Positions 39,537 through 48,806 of a DNA stretch of 64,000 nucleotides are shown here, in pieces. The first letter of the stretch is position 1; every line of letters starts with the position of its first letter. A model generated the notes under the pieces. That model saw only the letters and a program-made list of their open reading frames with translations. It ran no database searches and had not been told where the DNA came from. A program made the translations under genes and the position numbers. The stretch is from Actinomycetospora lemnae. Lineage in GTDB: Bacteria > Actinomycetota > Actinomycetes > Mycobacteriales > Pseudonocardiaceae. The stretch is from contig NZ_JAQZAO010000006.1 in the NCBI RefSeq assembly GCF_028737315.1, positions 62,001-126,000 on the forward strand. The letters are read 5' to 3'.

Positions 39537-41254
39537 GCGCGCCGGCGCGGGTGCTCGCGCTGTGGTGTCCCGACTGGCCGGTGGTGGCGGGCGCCGCCGA
39601 CGCGGGGCTGCCGCCCGCCCGGCCCGCGGCGGTCCTCGCGGCGCACCGGGTGGTGGCCTGCTCGGCGACGGCGCGCGCCCAGGGGGTCCGCCGGGGGCTG
39701 CGCCGGCGCGAGGCCCAGGCCCGCTGCCCGGACCTCGCCGTGCTCGCCCGCGATCCCGAGCGCGACGCCCGCTGCTTCGAGCCCGTCGCGGCCGCGGTCG
39801 AGGAGCTGGCGCCCGGGGTCGAGGTGGTCCGCCCGGGGCTGGTCGCGCTCTCGGCACGCGGGCCGGCGCGGTACTTCGGCGGCGAGGAGGTCGTGGCCGA
39901 GCGCCTGGTCGACCACGTGGCGGGGCGCACCCGCGTCGAGTGCCAGGTCGGGGTGGCCGACGGGCTGTTCGCGGCGGGGCTCGCCGCGCGCCGCTCGCTG
40001 CTCGTGCCGCCGGGGGAGAGCCCGGGGTTCCTCGCGCCGCTCCCGGTCACCGAGCTCGAGCTCGAACCGGGGGTCGAGCCCGACACCGCCGGCGCCGACG
40101 ACGACGCGAGCGCCGCCCGCGCGGAGCTCATCGGCCTGCTGCGCCGGCTCGGGCTGAGCACGCTCGGGGCCTTCGCCGCCCTGTCGGCCACCGATGTGGC
40201 CTCGCGCTTCGACGCGGCCGCGGTGCGGGCCCACCGGCTGGCCCGCGGGCTCGACGACCGCCCGCCGTCGCGGCGGCGCATCCCCGACGAGCTCACCGTG
40301 GAGCTCCCGCTCGACCCGCCGGTCGACCGGGTCGACGCCGCCGCCTTCGCCGCCCGCTCGCTGGCCGAGCGGCTGCACGAGGCGCTGGGCCGGGCGGGGC
40401 TCGCGTGCACGCGCCTCGGGGTGCAGGCGCGCACCACCGAGGGCGAGGAGCTGGCCCGGGTGTGGCGCTGCGCCGAGCCGCTGACCCCGCACGGCACCGC
40501 CGACCGCGTGCGCTGGCAGCTCGAGGGCTGGCTGTCGCGGCGGGGTCAGGCCGGGAACGGCCGGGACGGCGGGCTCGTCGTGCTGCGCCTGGTGCCCGAG
40601 GAGGTCGTCGAGGCCGGCCGCCTGCAGCTCGGGCTCTGGGGCGAGGTCGGGGTCGCCGACGAGCGGGCCGGGCGGGCGCTCGTGCGGGTGCAGGGCCTGC
40701 TCGGTCCCGAGGAGGTGCTCACCGGGGTCGCCGGTGGCGGGCGCGGGCCGGGGGAACGGATCCGGCTGGTCCCCTGGGGGGACGAGCGCACCCCGGCGAC
40801 CGACCCGGAGGCGCCCTGGCCCGGCGCGCTGCCCGCGCCCTCGCCGGCCCGGGTCCCGCCCGAGCCGCTGCCCGCGCGGGTGCTCGACGCCGACGGCGCC
40901 CCGGTGCGCCGGGCCTCCCGCGGCCGGCTCACCGCGTCGCCCGCGCACGTGGCGCTCGGCACCGACCCGGCCGCCCCCACCGCGCCGGTCCGCGCCTGGG
41001 GCGGCCCGTGGCCCGACCCCGGCCGTTGGTGGGACCCCCGCGCGGTGGCCGAGGTCGGGGCCGAGGGCAGCGTGCGCATCCAGGTCGTGTGCAGCACCGA
41101 CGCCGACGAGCTCGCCGCCGGCCGCGACCCCGAGCCCGACCCGGCGGCCGACCTGGCCCCCGACCCGGTCGCCTCCGGTGCCGACGCGGTCGGCCGGGCT
41201 CTGCTGCTCGTCCACCGCGACGGCCGCTGGGCGGTGGAAGGGATCTACGACTGA
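39533..41254 (+). CDS. imuB: Y-family polymerase-like mutasome protein ImuB
   Basis: 573 residues. DinB-fold protein: RVLALWCPDWPVVAGA at the N-terminus in place of the DxD of active Y polymerases, then HRVVACSATARAQGVRRGLRRREAQARCPDL, helix-hairpin region (LLRRLGLSTLGAFAAL) and little-finger domain. The missing catalytic acids fit ImuB, which serves as a beta-clamp-binding adaptor rather than a polymerase. Overlaps imuA (GTGA); its TGA shares one base with the dnaE2 ATG. Part of the SOS operon. Confidence 0.95.
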   Translation: MSAPARVLALWCPDWPVVAGAADAGLPPARPAAVLAAHRVVACSATARAQGVRRGLRRREAQARCPDLAVLARDPERDARCFEPVAAAVEELAPGVEVVRPGLVALSARGPARYFGGEEVVAERLVDHVAGRTRVECQVGVADGLFAAGLAARRSLLVPPGESPGFLAPLPVTELELEPGVEPDTAGADDDASAARAELIGLLRRLGLSTLGAFAALSATDVASRFDAAAVRAHRLARGLDDRPPSRRRIPDELTVELPLDPPVDRVDAAAFAARSLAERLHEALGRAGLACTRLGVQARTTEGEELARVWRCAEPLTPHGTADRVRWQLEGWLSRRGQAGNGRDGGLVVLRLVPEEVVEAGRLQLGLWGEVGVADERAGRALVRVQGLLGPEEVLTGVAGGGRGPGERIRLVPWGDERTPATDPEAPWPGALPAPSPARVPPEPLPARVLDADGAPVRRASRGRLTASPAHVALGTDPAAPTAPVRAWGGPWPDPGRWWDPRAVAEVGAEGSVRIQVVCSTDADELAAGRDPEPDPAADLAPDPVASGADAVGRALLLVHRDGRWAVEGIYD

Positions 41255-44200
41255 TGGGGTGGGGCAATCCGCCGGTGAGCTGGTCGGAGATGGAGCGCCT
41301 GCTGTCCGGGCGCCCGTCCGACAACCCCAGCATGCAGGGGCGGGGCAACGGGTCGCGCGACGCGATCCAGGGTCGCGGTGGACGGGACGGTCGCGGGCAC
41401 CGCGGGAGGCACCGCGGGAGGCACCGCGACGAGCCGCACGAGGGGCACGTCGGTCCCTGGCCGCCGGAGGCGGAGGTCCCGGACGGCTTCGTCCGCGACC
41501 CCCTCGCGTTCGACGACAGCGAGCGGGTCGACGGCCCGGGGCGGCTCCGTCCGCCGCGCGACGAGCAGTTCCCCGGCGACGGGGGCGACAGCCCGGCCTG
41601 GTCGCGGCACCGCACGCCCTACCGGCCGCCGGCGGGGACGCTGGCCGAGCCCGCCGCGGGCCTGACCGTCCCCTACGCCGAGCTGCACGTGCACTCCAAC
41701 TTCAGCTTCCTCGACGGCGCGTCACACCCCGAGGAGCTGGTCGAGGAGGCCGCGCGGCTGGGGCTCGAGGCGATCGCGCTCACCGACCACGACGGCATGT
41801 ACGGGGTGGTCCGCTTCGCCGAGGCGGCCCAGGAGCTGGGAGTCCCGACGGTCTACGGCGCGGAGCTCTCGCTGGGCCTGACCGCCCCGCAGAACGGCGT
41901 GCCCGACCCCGAGGGCGACCACCTGCTGGTCCTCGCCCGCGACCCCGACGGCTACCGGGCGATCTCGCGGGCGATCACCGAGGGGCAGATGCACACCCAC
42001 GGCGAGAAGGGCCGCCCGGTGTACGACCCGGAGCGCGTCGCGGCGACGCTCGGCGGGCACGTGCAGGTGCTGACGGGCTGCCGCAAGGGATCGGTGCGCC
42101 GGGCCCTGGCCGCCGAGGGGGCCGACGGCGCGGCGCGCGAGATCGACCGGCTGGTCGCGCTGTTCGGGGCCGAGAACGTCGCGGTGGAGCTCACCGACCA
42201 GGGCCTGCCGGACGACACCGAGCGCAACGCGGCGCTCGCCGAGCTCGCCGGGCGCGCCGACCGGGGGCGGGGGCTGCGCACCGTGGCGACCACCGGCGCC
42301 CACTACGCGACGCCGGACCGCGCGCGGCTCGCGGCCGCGCTCGGCGCGGTGCGGGCACGTCGCAGCCTCGACGACGCCGAGGGCTGGCTGCCACCGGGCC
42401 CGGCGCACCTGCGGTCCGGCGCGGAGATGGCGCAGCGGTTCGCCCGCCACCCGCAGGCCGTCGCCCACGCCGCGCGGCTGGGGCGCGAGTGCGCGTTCGG
42501 CCTCGAGCTGCTGGCGCCCGAGCTGCCGCCGTTCGCGGTGCCCGAGGGCGAGACGGAGGCGAGCTGGCTGCGCCGGCTGACGTGGATGGGGGCGGCGGTG
42601 CGTTACGGCGACCGGCTGCGCTCGCCCCGGGCGTTCGAGGTGATCGACCACGAGCTCGACGTCATCGAGCGCCAGGGCTTCCCCGGCTACTTCCTCATCG
42701 TCGCCGACATCGTGCAGTTCTGCGTCGACCACGACATCTACTGCCAGGGCCGGGGGTCGGCGGCCAACTCGGCGGTCTGCTTCGCGCTGGGCATCACCCA
42801 CGTCGACGCCGTCGAGATGAACCTGCTGTTCGAGCGCTTCCTGTCCCCGGAGCGCGACGGCTACCCCGACATCGACCTCGACATCGAGTCCGACCGTCGC
42901 GAGGAGGCCATCCAGTACGTCTACGCGCGCTACGGGCGCGACCGGGCCGCGCAGGTCGCCAACGTCATCACCTACCGGCCGCGGTCGGCGGTGCGCGACG
43001 CGGCCCGCGCGCTGGGGTTCGCGCAGGGCCAGCAGGACGCGTGGAGCAAGCAGATCGACCGGTGGGGTCCGGGGGCGGAGCTCGCCGGGCAGGTGCCCGA
43101 GATGCCGGCGGCGGTGGCGTCGCTCGCCGAGCAGATCGCAGGCTTCCCGCGCCACCTCGGCATCCACTCCGGCGGCATGGTCATCTGCGACCGGCCCGTC
43201 GACCAGGTGGTGCCCGTCGAGTGGGGGCGGATGCCGGGGCGCAGCGTCATCCAGTGGGACAAGGACGACGCGGCGGCGGTGGGCCTGGTCAAGATCGACC
43301 TGCTGGGCCTCGGGATGCTCTCGGTGCTGCACTACGCCGCCGACCTCGTCGCCGAGCACCACGGGGTGCGGGTGAAGCTGCACGACCTGCAGGCCACCGA
43401 CCCGGCGGTGTTCGCCATGCTCGCCGAGGGCGACTCGGTGGGCGTGTTCCAGGTCGAGTCCCGGGCGCAGATGGCGACGCTGCCGCGGCTGCGACCGCGG
43501 ACGTTCTACGACCTGGTCGTCGAGGTCGCGCTCATCCGGCCCGGGCCGATCCAGGGCGGGTCGGTGCACCCCTACATCCGGCGCCGCAACGGGCTGGAGC
43601 GCATCGTCTACGACCACCCGCTCTGCGAGCCCGCGCTGGAGAAGACCCTCGGGGTGCCGCTGTTCCAGGAGCAGCTCATGCAGCTCGCGGTCGACGTCGC
43701 CGGCTTCTCCGCCGCCGAGGCCGACGAGCTGCGCCGGGCGCTGTCCGCCAAGCGCTCCTCCGAACGGATCGAGCGGATGCGCGAGCGGTTCTACGAGGGC
43801 ATGGCGGCCAACGGCATCACGGGCGACCTCGCGGACACGATCTTCGGGAAGACCAAGGCGTTCGCGAACTTCGGCTTCCCGGAGAGCCACTCGATCAGCT
43901 TCGCGTCGCTGGTCTACGTCAGCGCCTGGTACAAGCTCTACTACCCGGCCGCCTTCTGCGCGGCGCTGCTGCGCGCCCAGCCGATGGGCTTCTACTCGCC
44001 GCAGTCGCTCACGGCCGACGCCCGCCGGCACGGGGTGGTGGTGCTCGGCCCGGACGTCCTGGTCTCCGCCGACACCCCCGGTCTCGAACCGCACCCCGAC
44101 AGCACCGGCGGGGTCGCCGTGCGCCTCGGGCTCGCCGGGGTGCGCGGGCTCGGCGACGAGGTGGCCGCCCGGATCGTGGCCCGCCGGGACGGCACGGAGG

Positions 44201-44865
44201 ACGGCGCCGAGCGGGGTCCCTACCGCGACGTCGCCGACCTCGCCCGGCGCGCCGAGCTCACCACCGCCCACGTCGAGGCCCTCGCGACGGCCGGGGCCCT
44301 GGGGTGCTTCGGGCTCGACCGCCGCGAGGCGCTGTGGGCGGCGGGCGCCGCGGCGGCGGGGGTCGGGGTGGTGCGCGACGGCGTGCGCCACGACCGCCTG
44401 CCCGACACCGCCGTCGGGCTCGAGGCGCCCGCGCTGCCGGGCATGAGCGCGGTCGAGCTCACCGTCGCCGACGTGTGGGCCACCGGGCTGACCCCCGACA
44501 GCCACCCCGTGACCCACCTGCGCGCCGCGCTCGACGAGCGCGGCGCGCTGTCGGTGGCCGCGGTCGCCCGCGTGCCCGAGGGCGAGCGCATCGAGGTCGG
44601 CGGGGTGGTGACCCACCGCCAGCGCCCCGCCACCGCGGGCGGCACGACGTTCCTCAACCTCGAGGACGAGACGGGCATGCTCAACGTCGTCTGCTCGGAG
44701 GGCCTGTGGGCGCGCCACCGGGTGGTGGCCCGCACCAGCGCCGCGCTCGTGATCCGCGGGCGCGTCGAGCGGGCCCACGACGCCCCGAGCGTGGTCAACC
44801 TCGTCGCCGATCGCGTCGAACGCCTCGACCTGCGCGTCCCCTCGAGCTCGCGGGACTTCCGGTGA
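41254..44865 (+). CDS. dnaE2: Error-prone DNA polymerase III alpha subunit DnaE2
   Basis: 1203 residues. SOS-induced translesion C-family polymerase. A disordered N-terminus (about 1-135) has Arg/Gly/His tandem repeats near 41400. Then come the PHP domain (YAELHVHSNFSFLDGASH near 142, ALTDHDGMYGV), the palm with YPDIDLDIESDRREE (catalytic Asp pair near 540), RGSAANSAVCFALGIT, and fingers/beta-binding (PGPIQGGSVHPYIRRRNG). The C-terminal OB fold (RIEVGGVVTHRQRP, TFLNLEDETGMLNVV) ends in SSRDFR, a DnaE2 hallmark. ATG 41254 overlaps the imuB stop (TGATG). Confidence 0.97.
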   Translation: MGWGNPPVSWSEMERLLSGRPSDNPSMQGRGNGSRDAIQGRGGRDGRGHRGRHRGRHRDEPHEGHVGPWPPEAEVPDGFVRDPLAFDDSERVDGPGRLRPPRDEQFPGDGGDSPAWSRHRTPYRPPAGTLAEPAAGLTVPYAELHVHSNFSFLDGASHPEELVEEAARLGLEAIALTDHDGMYGVVRFAEAAQELGVPTVYGAELSLGLTAPQNGVPDPEGDHLLVLARDPDGYRAISRAITEGQMHTHGEKGRPVYDPERVAATLGGHVQVLTGCRKGSVRRALAAEGADGAAREIDRLVALFGAENVAVELTDQGLPDDTERNAALAELAGRADRGRGLRTVATTGAHYATPDRARLAAALGAVRARRSLDDAEGWLPPGPAHLRSGAEMAQRFARHPQAVAHAARLGRECAFGLELLAPELPPFAVPEGETEASWLRRLTWMGAAVRYGDRLRSPRAFEVIDHELDVIERQGFPGYFLIVADIVQFCVDHDIYCQGRGSAANSAVCFALGITHVDAVEMNLLFERFLSPERDGYPDIDLDIESDRREEAIQYVYARYGRDRAAQVANVITYRPRSAVRDAARALGFAQGQQDAWSKQIDRWGPGAELAGQVPEMPAAVASLAEQIAGFPRHLGIHSGGMVICDRPVDQVVPVEWGRMPGRSVIQWDKDDAAAVGLVKIDLLGLGMLSVLHYAADLVAEHHGVRVKLHDLQATDPAVFAMLAEGDSVGVFQVESRAQMATLPRLRPRTFYDLVVEVALIRPGPIQGGSVHPYIRRRNGLERIVYDHPLCEPALEKTLGVPLFQEQLMQLAVDVAGFSAAEADELRRALSAKRSSERIERMRERFYEGMAANGITGDLADTIFGKTKAFANFGFPESHSISFASLVYVSAWYKLYYPAAFCAALLRAQPMGFYSPQSLTADARRHGVVVLGPDVLVSADTPGLEPHPDSTGGVAVRLGLAGVRGLGDEVAARIVARRDGTEDGAERGPYRDVADLARRAELTTAHVEALATAGALGCFGLDRREALWAAGAAAAGVGVVRDGVRHDRLPDTAVGLEAPALPGMSAVELTVADVWATGLTPDSHPVTHLRAALDERGALSVAAVARVPEGERIEVGGVVTHRQRPATAGGTTFLNLEDETGMLNVVCSEGLWARHRVVARTSAALVIRGRVERAHDAPSVVNLVADRVERLDLRVPSSSRDFR

Positions 44866-44879
44866 CGCGGGCGCCGGGG

Positions 44880-45548
44880 TCAGCCGCCGATGATCGGCTT
44901 GCCCATCGGCAGGGCCTTGCCGCCGGTGGCCTGGCCGAGGGCGTCGACGAAGAGGTAGACGCCGACGAGGGTGAACGCGAACACCGCGATCCCCCCGCCG
45001 AACAGCAGCCCGGTCGAGCCGTTGGCCGTGCCCAGCAGCACGAGCAGCAGTGCGGCGTCGACCAGCACGAACAGCAGCGTGAAGATCGACGGCAGGCGCA
45101 GCGAGGCCAGGGTGAGCACGACGATGCCGACCAGCCAGGACAGCAGGAAGGTCTCCTGCGCCCCGGTGGCGACGGCGGTGTCGGTGGAGGTCGGCCCGAA
45201 CCAGTCGGCGCCCAGCGCCGTCGCGAGCACGGCGAAGCTCAGCCAGAAGCCCGCGAAGATGCCGAAGATGGCGGCGACGGGCCCGGCCCCGGTGCGGATC
45301 GCCCAGAACGTGGCGATCAGCTGCCCGATGCCGGTGCACATGAACAGGATCGGGAGCATGCCCACGAGCGCCGTGCTCGAGGCCCCGGTGAACCCGACGA
45401 GGTAGAGGCCGAGGGCCACCGATCCGACGACGAAGGTGGGTACGCCCACCAGTGCCGGGTTGGCGGCGGCTGCTGCCGCAGCGGCCTCGTCCGCGCCGGT
45501 GTCGGCTGCCGCGTGGGCGGCGGTGGGTCGCTCGTCGATCGTGCTCAT
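44880..45548 (-). CDS. GPR1/FUN34/YaaH (SatP-type) acetate/succinate transporter
   Basis: 222 residues. Six TM helices; the family motif NP(A)xVG appears as NPALVGVPTFVVGSVALGLYLVGF. Later helices: MLPILFMCTGIGQLIATFWAI, GPVAAIFGIFAGFWLSFAVL and ETFLLSWLVGIVVLTLASLR. Likely acetate/succinate-proton symporter of the AceTr family. ATG 45548 has GGAGGAG upstream. It is convergent with dnaE2 and divergent from the next gene across a 229-nt intergenic region (45549-45777) in which I see no further gene. Confidence 0.9.
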   Translation of the reverse strand: MSTIDERPTAAHAAADTGADEAAAAAAAANPALVGVPTFVVGSVALGLYLVGFTGASSTALVGMLPILFMCTGIGQLIATFWAIRTGAGPVAAIFGIFAGFWLSFAVLATALGADWFGPTSTDTAVATGAQETFLLSWLVGIVVLTLASLRLPSIFTLLFVLVDAALLLVLLGTANGSTGLLFGGGIAVFAFTLVGVYLFVDALGQATGGKALPMGKPIIGG

Positions 45549-45777
45549 CCCCAGCTCCTCCGTGTCCGACCGGGACCACGCGATGGGGGCTCCCCCCGGC
45601 GATGCGCCACGGAGCGCAACGACGTGGTCCCGATGCGCAGTCGAGTGTGGTGTGGGGCATGTCACGAGGGGCACCGGCCGAACGGACGGGCACAACAGGA
45701 GGGGGCACCTGCCCGACCGCATCGTGTACCGATCCAGGGCACGATGGGTCTCCATGGGGCGACGGAGGGGCGGACCG

Positions 45778-46284
45778 GTGCTGCGGGAGATCGCCCGGGG
45801 AGTGGTCGCGGGGGCCGTCGGCACCGGGGCGATGAGCCTCGCGGCCGTGATCCGCCGCCGCCGCTACGCCCGCCGGCAGGGCATCGACGCCTCCGAGATC
45901 GACGTCATCCTCGACTACGACGACAGCGAGCACGTCGTCATCGCGGCGTCGACGCTGCTGCGCCACGTCATCGGCTGGGCGCCGCGCTCCGCGGAGGGGC
46001 GCGAGGCCCTCTTCTGGCTCGTGCACTGGGGCTACGGGTCGGCGGTCGGCACCGCCCACGTCGGCCTCCAGCACCTCCTGGGCCGCGAGCCGGGCCCGGG
46101 GCTGGCCTTCTTCGCCGGGAGCCAGGCGATGGCCCTCGGCCTCTTCCCGGTGCTCGGCGACACCCCGCCACCGTGGCGCTGGGAGCGTCGGCTGCTCGTG
46201 ACGAGCTTCGTGCAGCACGGCATCTACGCCGGCGCCGTCGCGGCGGCGAACACGGCGACGGCGCGGATGATCACCAGGCGCTAG
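45778..46284 (+). CDS. Membrane protein of unknown function
   Basis: 168 residues from GTG 45778, chosen because GGAGGGG lies 7 nt upstream; ATG 45754 would add 8 residues. Begins MLREIARGVVAGAVGTGAMSLAAVIRRRR, a TM segment with a basic stop-transfer. A polar region with DYDDSEHVVIAASTLLRHV follows, then more hydrophobic helices (LFWLVHWGYGSAVGTAHVGLQ, AFFAGSQAMALGLFPVLG) and a final helix. Resembles the unnamed actinobacterial YagU/DUF1440-like membrane proteins in layout; not assigned with certainty. Next gene begins 12 nt downstream. Confidence 0.75.
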   Translation: MLREIARGVVAGAVGTGAMSLAAVIRRRRYARRQGIDASEIDVILDYDDSEHVVIAASTLLRHVIGWAPRSAEGREALFWLVHWGYGSAVGTAHVGLQHLLGREPGPGLAFFAGSQAMALGLFPVLGDTPPPWRWERRLLVTSFVQHGIYAGAVAAANTATARMITRR

Positions 46285-46296
46285 GTTCCCCGGACC

Positions 46297-47345
46297 GTGG
46301 CCGCTCCTCGCACCGCTCTCGGGCTCGCCGGTGCCTTCGTCACCGGCGGGTTCATCGTGGCCCAGGCGCGGGTCAACGCCGAGCTCGGCGTGGCCCTCGG
46401 CGACGGGGTGCTCGCCGCGGTCGTCTCGTTCGGTCTCGGCCTGGTCCTGCTGCTCGTGCTCCTGGCGCTGCTGCCCGCGGGGCGGCGCGGGTTCACGCGC
46501 GTCCGGGCCGCCCGGCGCCGGGGCACCCTGCGGCCCTGGCAGCTGCTCGGCGGTCTGGGCGGGGCGCTGCTCGTCGCCGGGCAGGGCCTCACCGCCCACG
46601 TGCTCGGCACCGCCCTGTTCACGATCGCCGTCGTCGCCGGCCAGTCCAGCGGCGGCCTCGTCGTCGACCGCGTCGGGCTCGGGCCGGCGGGACCGCGGCG
46701 CACGACGCCGCCGCGGGTGCTCGGCGCGGTCCTCATGCTCGGGGCGGTCGTGCTGTCGGTGGCGCCGTCGGTGAGCACCGAGGCCCCGTGGCGCTCGCGC
46801 TGCTCCCGCTCGCCGCCGGCGTCGCGATCGCCACGCAGCAGGCGCTCAACGGGCGCGTCGCCGCCGCGGCCAGCGGGGCCGGGGCGGGCGGGACCGCCGG
46901 GGACGGAGACAGCCCGGGCGAGCGCGACTCCGTCGTCGCGTCCGTGCTGCCCGCGGCCACGATCAACTTCGTCGTCGGGCTCGCCGCGCTCGTCGTCGCC
47001 GGGGTCGTCGCGGTGCTGCTGCTCGGACCGCCGCACCCGTTCCCGAGCGCCTGGTACCTCTACCTCGGCGGGCCGTTCGGCGCGATCTTCATCGGGCTGA
47101 GCGCATGGATCGTCGGGCAGATCGGGGTCCTGCTGCTCTCGCTCGGTGCCGTTGCCGGGCAGATCGTGGGCTCGCTGGCGTTCGACCTCGCGCTCCCGTC
47201 GGTGGCGGGCACCCCGAGCGCCACCACCGTCCTCGGCGCGCTGCTCACGCTGGTCGCGGCGGGGGTGGCGTCGGCGCCGTGGCCGCTGTCCCGGCCGCGG
47301 CGACGGTCGGCTCCGCGGGAGACGGGGTCCGACCTGCCATCATGA
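46297..47345 (+). pseudogene. YdcZ/DMT-type transporter with frame disruption near 46,770-46,800
   Basis: Two frames together make one DMT (DUF606/YdcZ) transporter. From GTG 46297 the first frame gives about 160 good residues (LGLAGAFVTGGFIVAQARVNAELG... RVLGAVLMLGAVVLSVAPSV), then turns into Arg/Ser-rich nonsense up to a stop at 47100. The second half resumes in another frame at about 46788 (VALALLPLAAGVAIATQQALNGRVAAA ... GASS-like [19 protein letters not shown]) and ends at 47345. A single -1 shift near the CCCC at 46784 restores one ~348-residue protein. It may be a sequencing error, a true pseudogene, or two cooperating half-transporters (second start GTG 46788). TAGGTT lies 9 nt before the start. 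Confidence 0.72.
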
Positions 47346-47349
47346 GGTC

Positions 47350-48201
47350 GTGACCGCGACCAAGCTGGACGGGAAGGCCACCCTCGCCGCGATCCTGGAG
47401 GACCTGCGCGCCCGGGTGGAGAAGCTCACGGCCGCCGGCCGCACACCCGGTCTCGGCACCGTCCTGGTCGGCGACGACCCGGGCTCGCACTCCTACGTCA
47501 AGGCCAAGCACAGCGACTGCGCGAAGGTCGGGATCGACTCGATCCGCCGCGACCTGCCCGCCGACGCCACCCAGGCCGACGTCGAGCGCGCGATCGACGA
47601 GCTCAACGCCGACCCGGCGTGCACCGGCTACATCGTCCAGCTCCCGCTGCCGAAGGGCCTGGACTCGGGCGCGGTGCTGGAGCGCATCGACCCCGACAAG
47701 GACGCCGACGGGCTGCACCCCACCAACCTCGGGCGCCTCGTGCTCCAGGAGCCGGGCCCGCTGCCGTGCACGCCGCGCGGCGTGGTCGAGCTGCTGCGCC
47801 GCTACGACGTGCCGCTGAACGGCGCGAAGGTCACCGTCCTCGGCCGTGGCGTGACGGTCGGGCGCCCGCTGGGCCTGCTGCTGACGCTGCGCTCGGTCAA
47901 CGCCACCGTGACCCTGTGCCACACCGGCACCAAGGACGTCGCCGCCGAGCTGCGCGCCGCCGACGTGGTCGTCGCGGCGGCCGGGGTGCCCGGGCTCGTC
48001 ACCGCGGACATGGTCAAGCCGGGCGCGGCGGTGCTCGACGTCGGCATCACGCGCGGCGAGAACGGGCTGGTCGGCGACGTGGCCCCCGAGGTCGCGGAGG
48101 TGGCCTCGTTCCTCGCCCCGGTCCCCGGCGGCGTCGGCCCGATGACGCGCGGGATGCTGCTCACCAACGTCGTCGAGCGCGCCGAGCGGATGAGCGGATG
48201 A
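47350..48201 (+). CDS. folD: Bifunctional methylenetetrahydrofolate dehydrogenase / methenyl-THF cyclohydrolase
   Basis: 283 residues, standard length. Interconverts 5,10-methylene-THF and 10-formyl-THF, supplying PurN and PurH. Motifs: [23 protein letters not shown] (catalytic Lys), [38 protein letters not shown], the NADP fold [17 protein letters not shown], and [15 protein letters not shown]. The usual SxxVGxP reads GVTVGRP. GTG 47350 lies 6 nt after CATCAT (weak -10, maybe leaderless), with GAGG too close for a good ribosome site. DUF3017 gene follows 7 nt later. Confidence 0.97.
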   Translation: MTATKLDGKATLAAILEDLRARVEKLTAAGRTPGLGTVLVGDDPGSHSYVKAKHSDCAKVGIDSIRRDLPADATQADVERAIDELNADPACTGYIVQLPLPKGLDSGAVLERIDPDKDADGLHPTNLGRLVLQEPGPLPCTPRGVVELLRRYDVPLNGAKVTVLGRGVTVGRPLGLLLTLRSVNATVTLCHTGTKDVAAELRAADVVVAAAGVPGLVTADMVKPGAAVLDVGITRGENGLVGDVAPEVAEVASFLAPVPGGVGPMTRGMLLTNVVERAERMSG

Positions 48202-48208
48202 GCACCGG

Positions 48209-48682
48209 ATGACCGCCGTGACACCCCGCCCGGGCCCGCCCCCACAGGCGCCGCCGTCGCGGCAGGCGCCGCCGTCGCAGCAGGGACCCCCGGCGCCGCA
48301 GGAACCCCCGCCCGTCACCCCCGCGCCGCCGCCCGACGAGAGCCCCACCGAGATGCTCCCGGCGGGCCGGCACGCGCGCCCACGCCGCACCCGCGCCGAG
48401 CTGCTGCGCAAGCTCCGCGGGCACCTGGCGTTCCTCGCGGTGATGGTCGTCGTGGTCGTCGCGTTCGGGCGGATCGGCCTGCAGCACTGGCGTGAGGGCA
48501 CCACCGAGCTGGGCCTCGCGCTGCTGCTCGCGGGGGTCCTGCGCGCGAGCCTCACCCGCACCGCGGCGGGCCTGCTCGCGGTGCGCAGCCGGCGCGTCGA
48601 CATCGTCACGTACGTGCTCTTCGGACTGGTCATGATCGCGGTCTCGCTCACGATCACCGGTGGCCCACTCGCCTACCGATGA
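48209..48682 (+). CDS. DUF3017 membrane protein
   Basis: 157 residues. Pro/Gln-rich disordered N-terminus (1-60) and three TM helices (LAFLAVMVVVVVAFG, LGLALLLAGVLRASL, IVTYVLFGLVMIAVSLTI). The stretch RIGLQHWREGTTELGLALLL and LLAVRSRRVDIVTY is typical of DUF3017, a small protein that follows folD throughout actinobacteria. Function unknown. ATG 48209, 7 nt after folD; operon. Confidence 0.88.
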   Translation: MTAVTPRPGPPPQAPPSRQAPPSQQGPPAPQEPPPVTPAPPPDESPTEMLPAGRHARPRRTRAELLRKLRGHLAFLAVMVVVVVAFGRIGLQHWREGTTELGLALLLAGVLRASLTRTAAGLLAVRSRRVDIVTYVLFGLVMIAVSLTITGGPLAYR

Positions 48683-48806
48683 CGTGCCGGTGACACCGCC
48701 CACCTGGGTATTCCTCACCCGTCGTGGTCGCCGGACGCGTTGATAGCGTGCGGTCAAGTCAGCCGGGCGTCGGTGGTCGGCGCCCCAGGAGGAGGTCTCC
48801 CGAGTC

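Noticed and set aside
40734-47345. A 2203-codon open frame on the plus strand
   Set aside because: It crosses imuB, dnaE2 and others in the wrong frame and is Arg/Ala/Gly-rich nonsense from high-GC codon bias. Only its last part (from about 46788) is real, as the second half of the split transporter.
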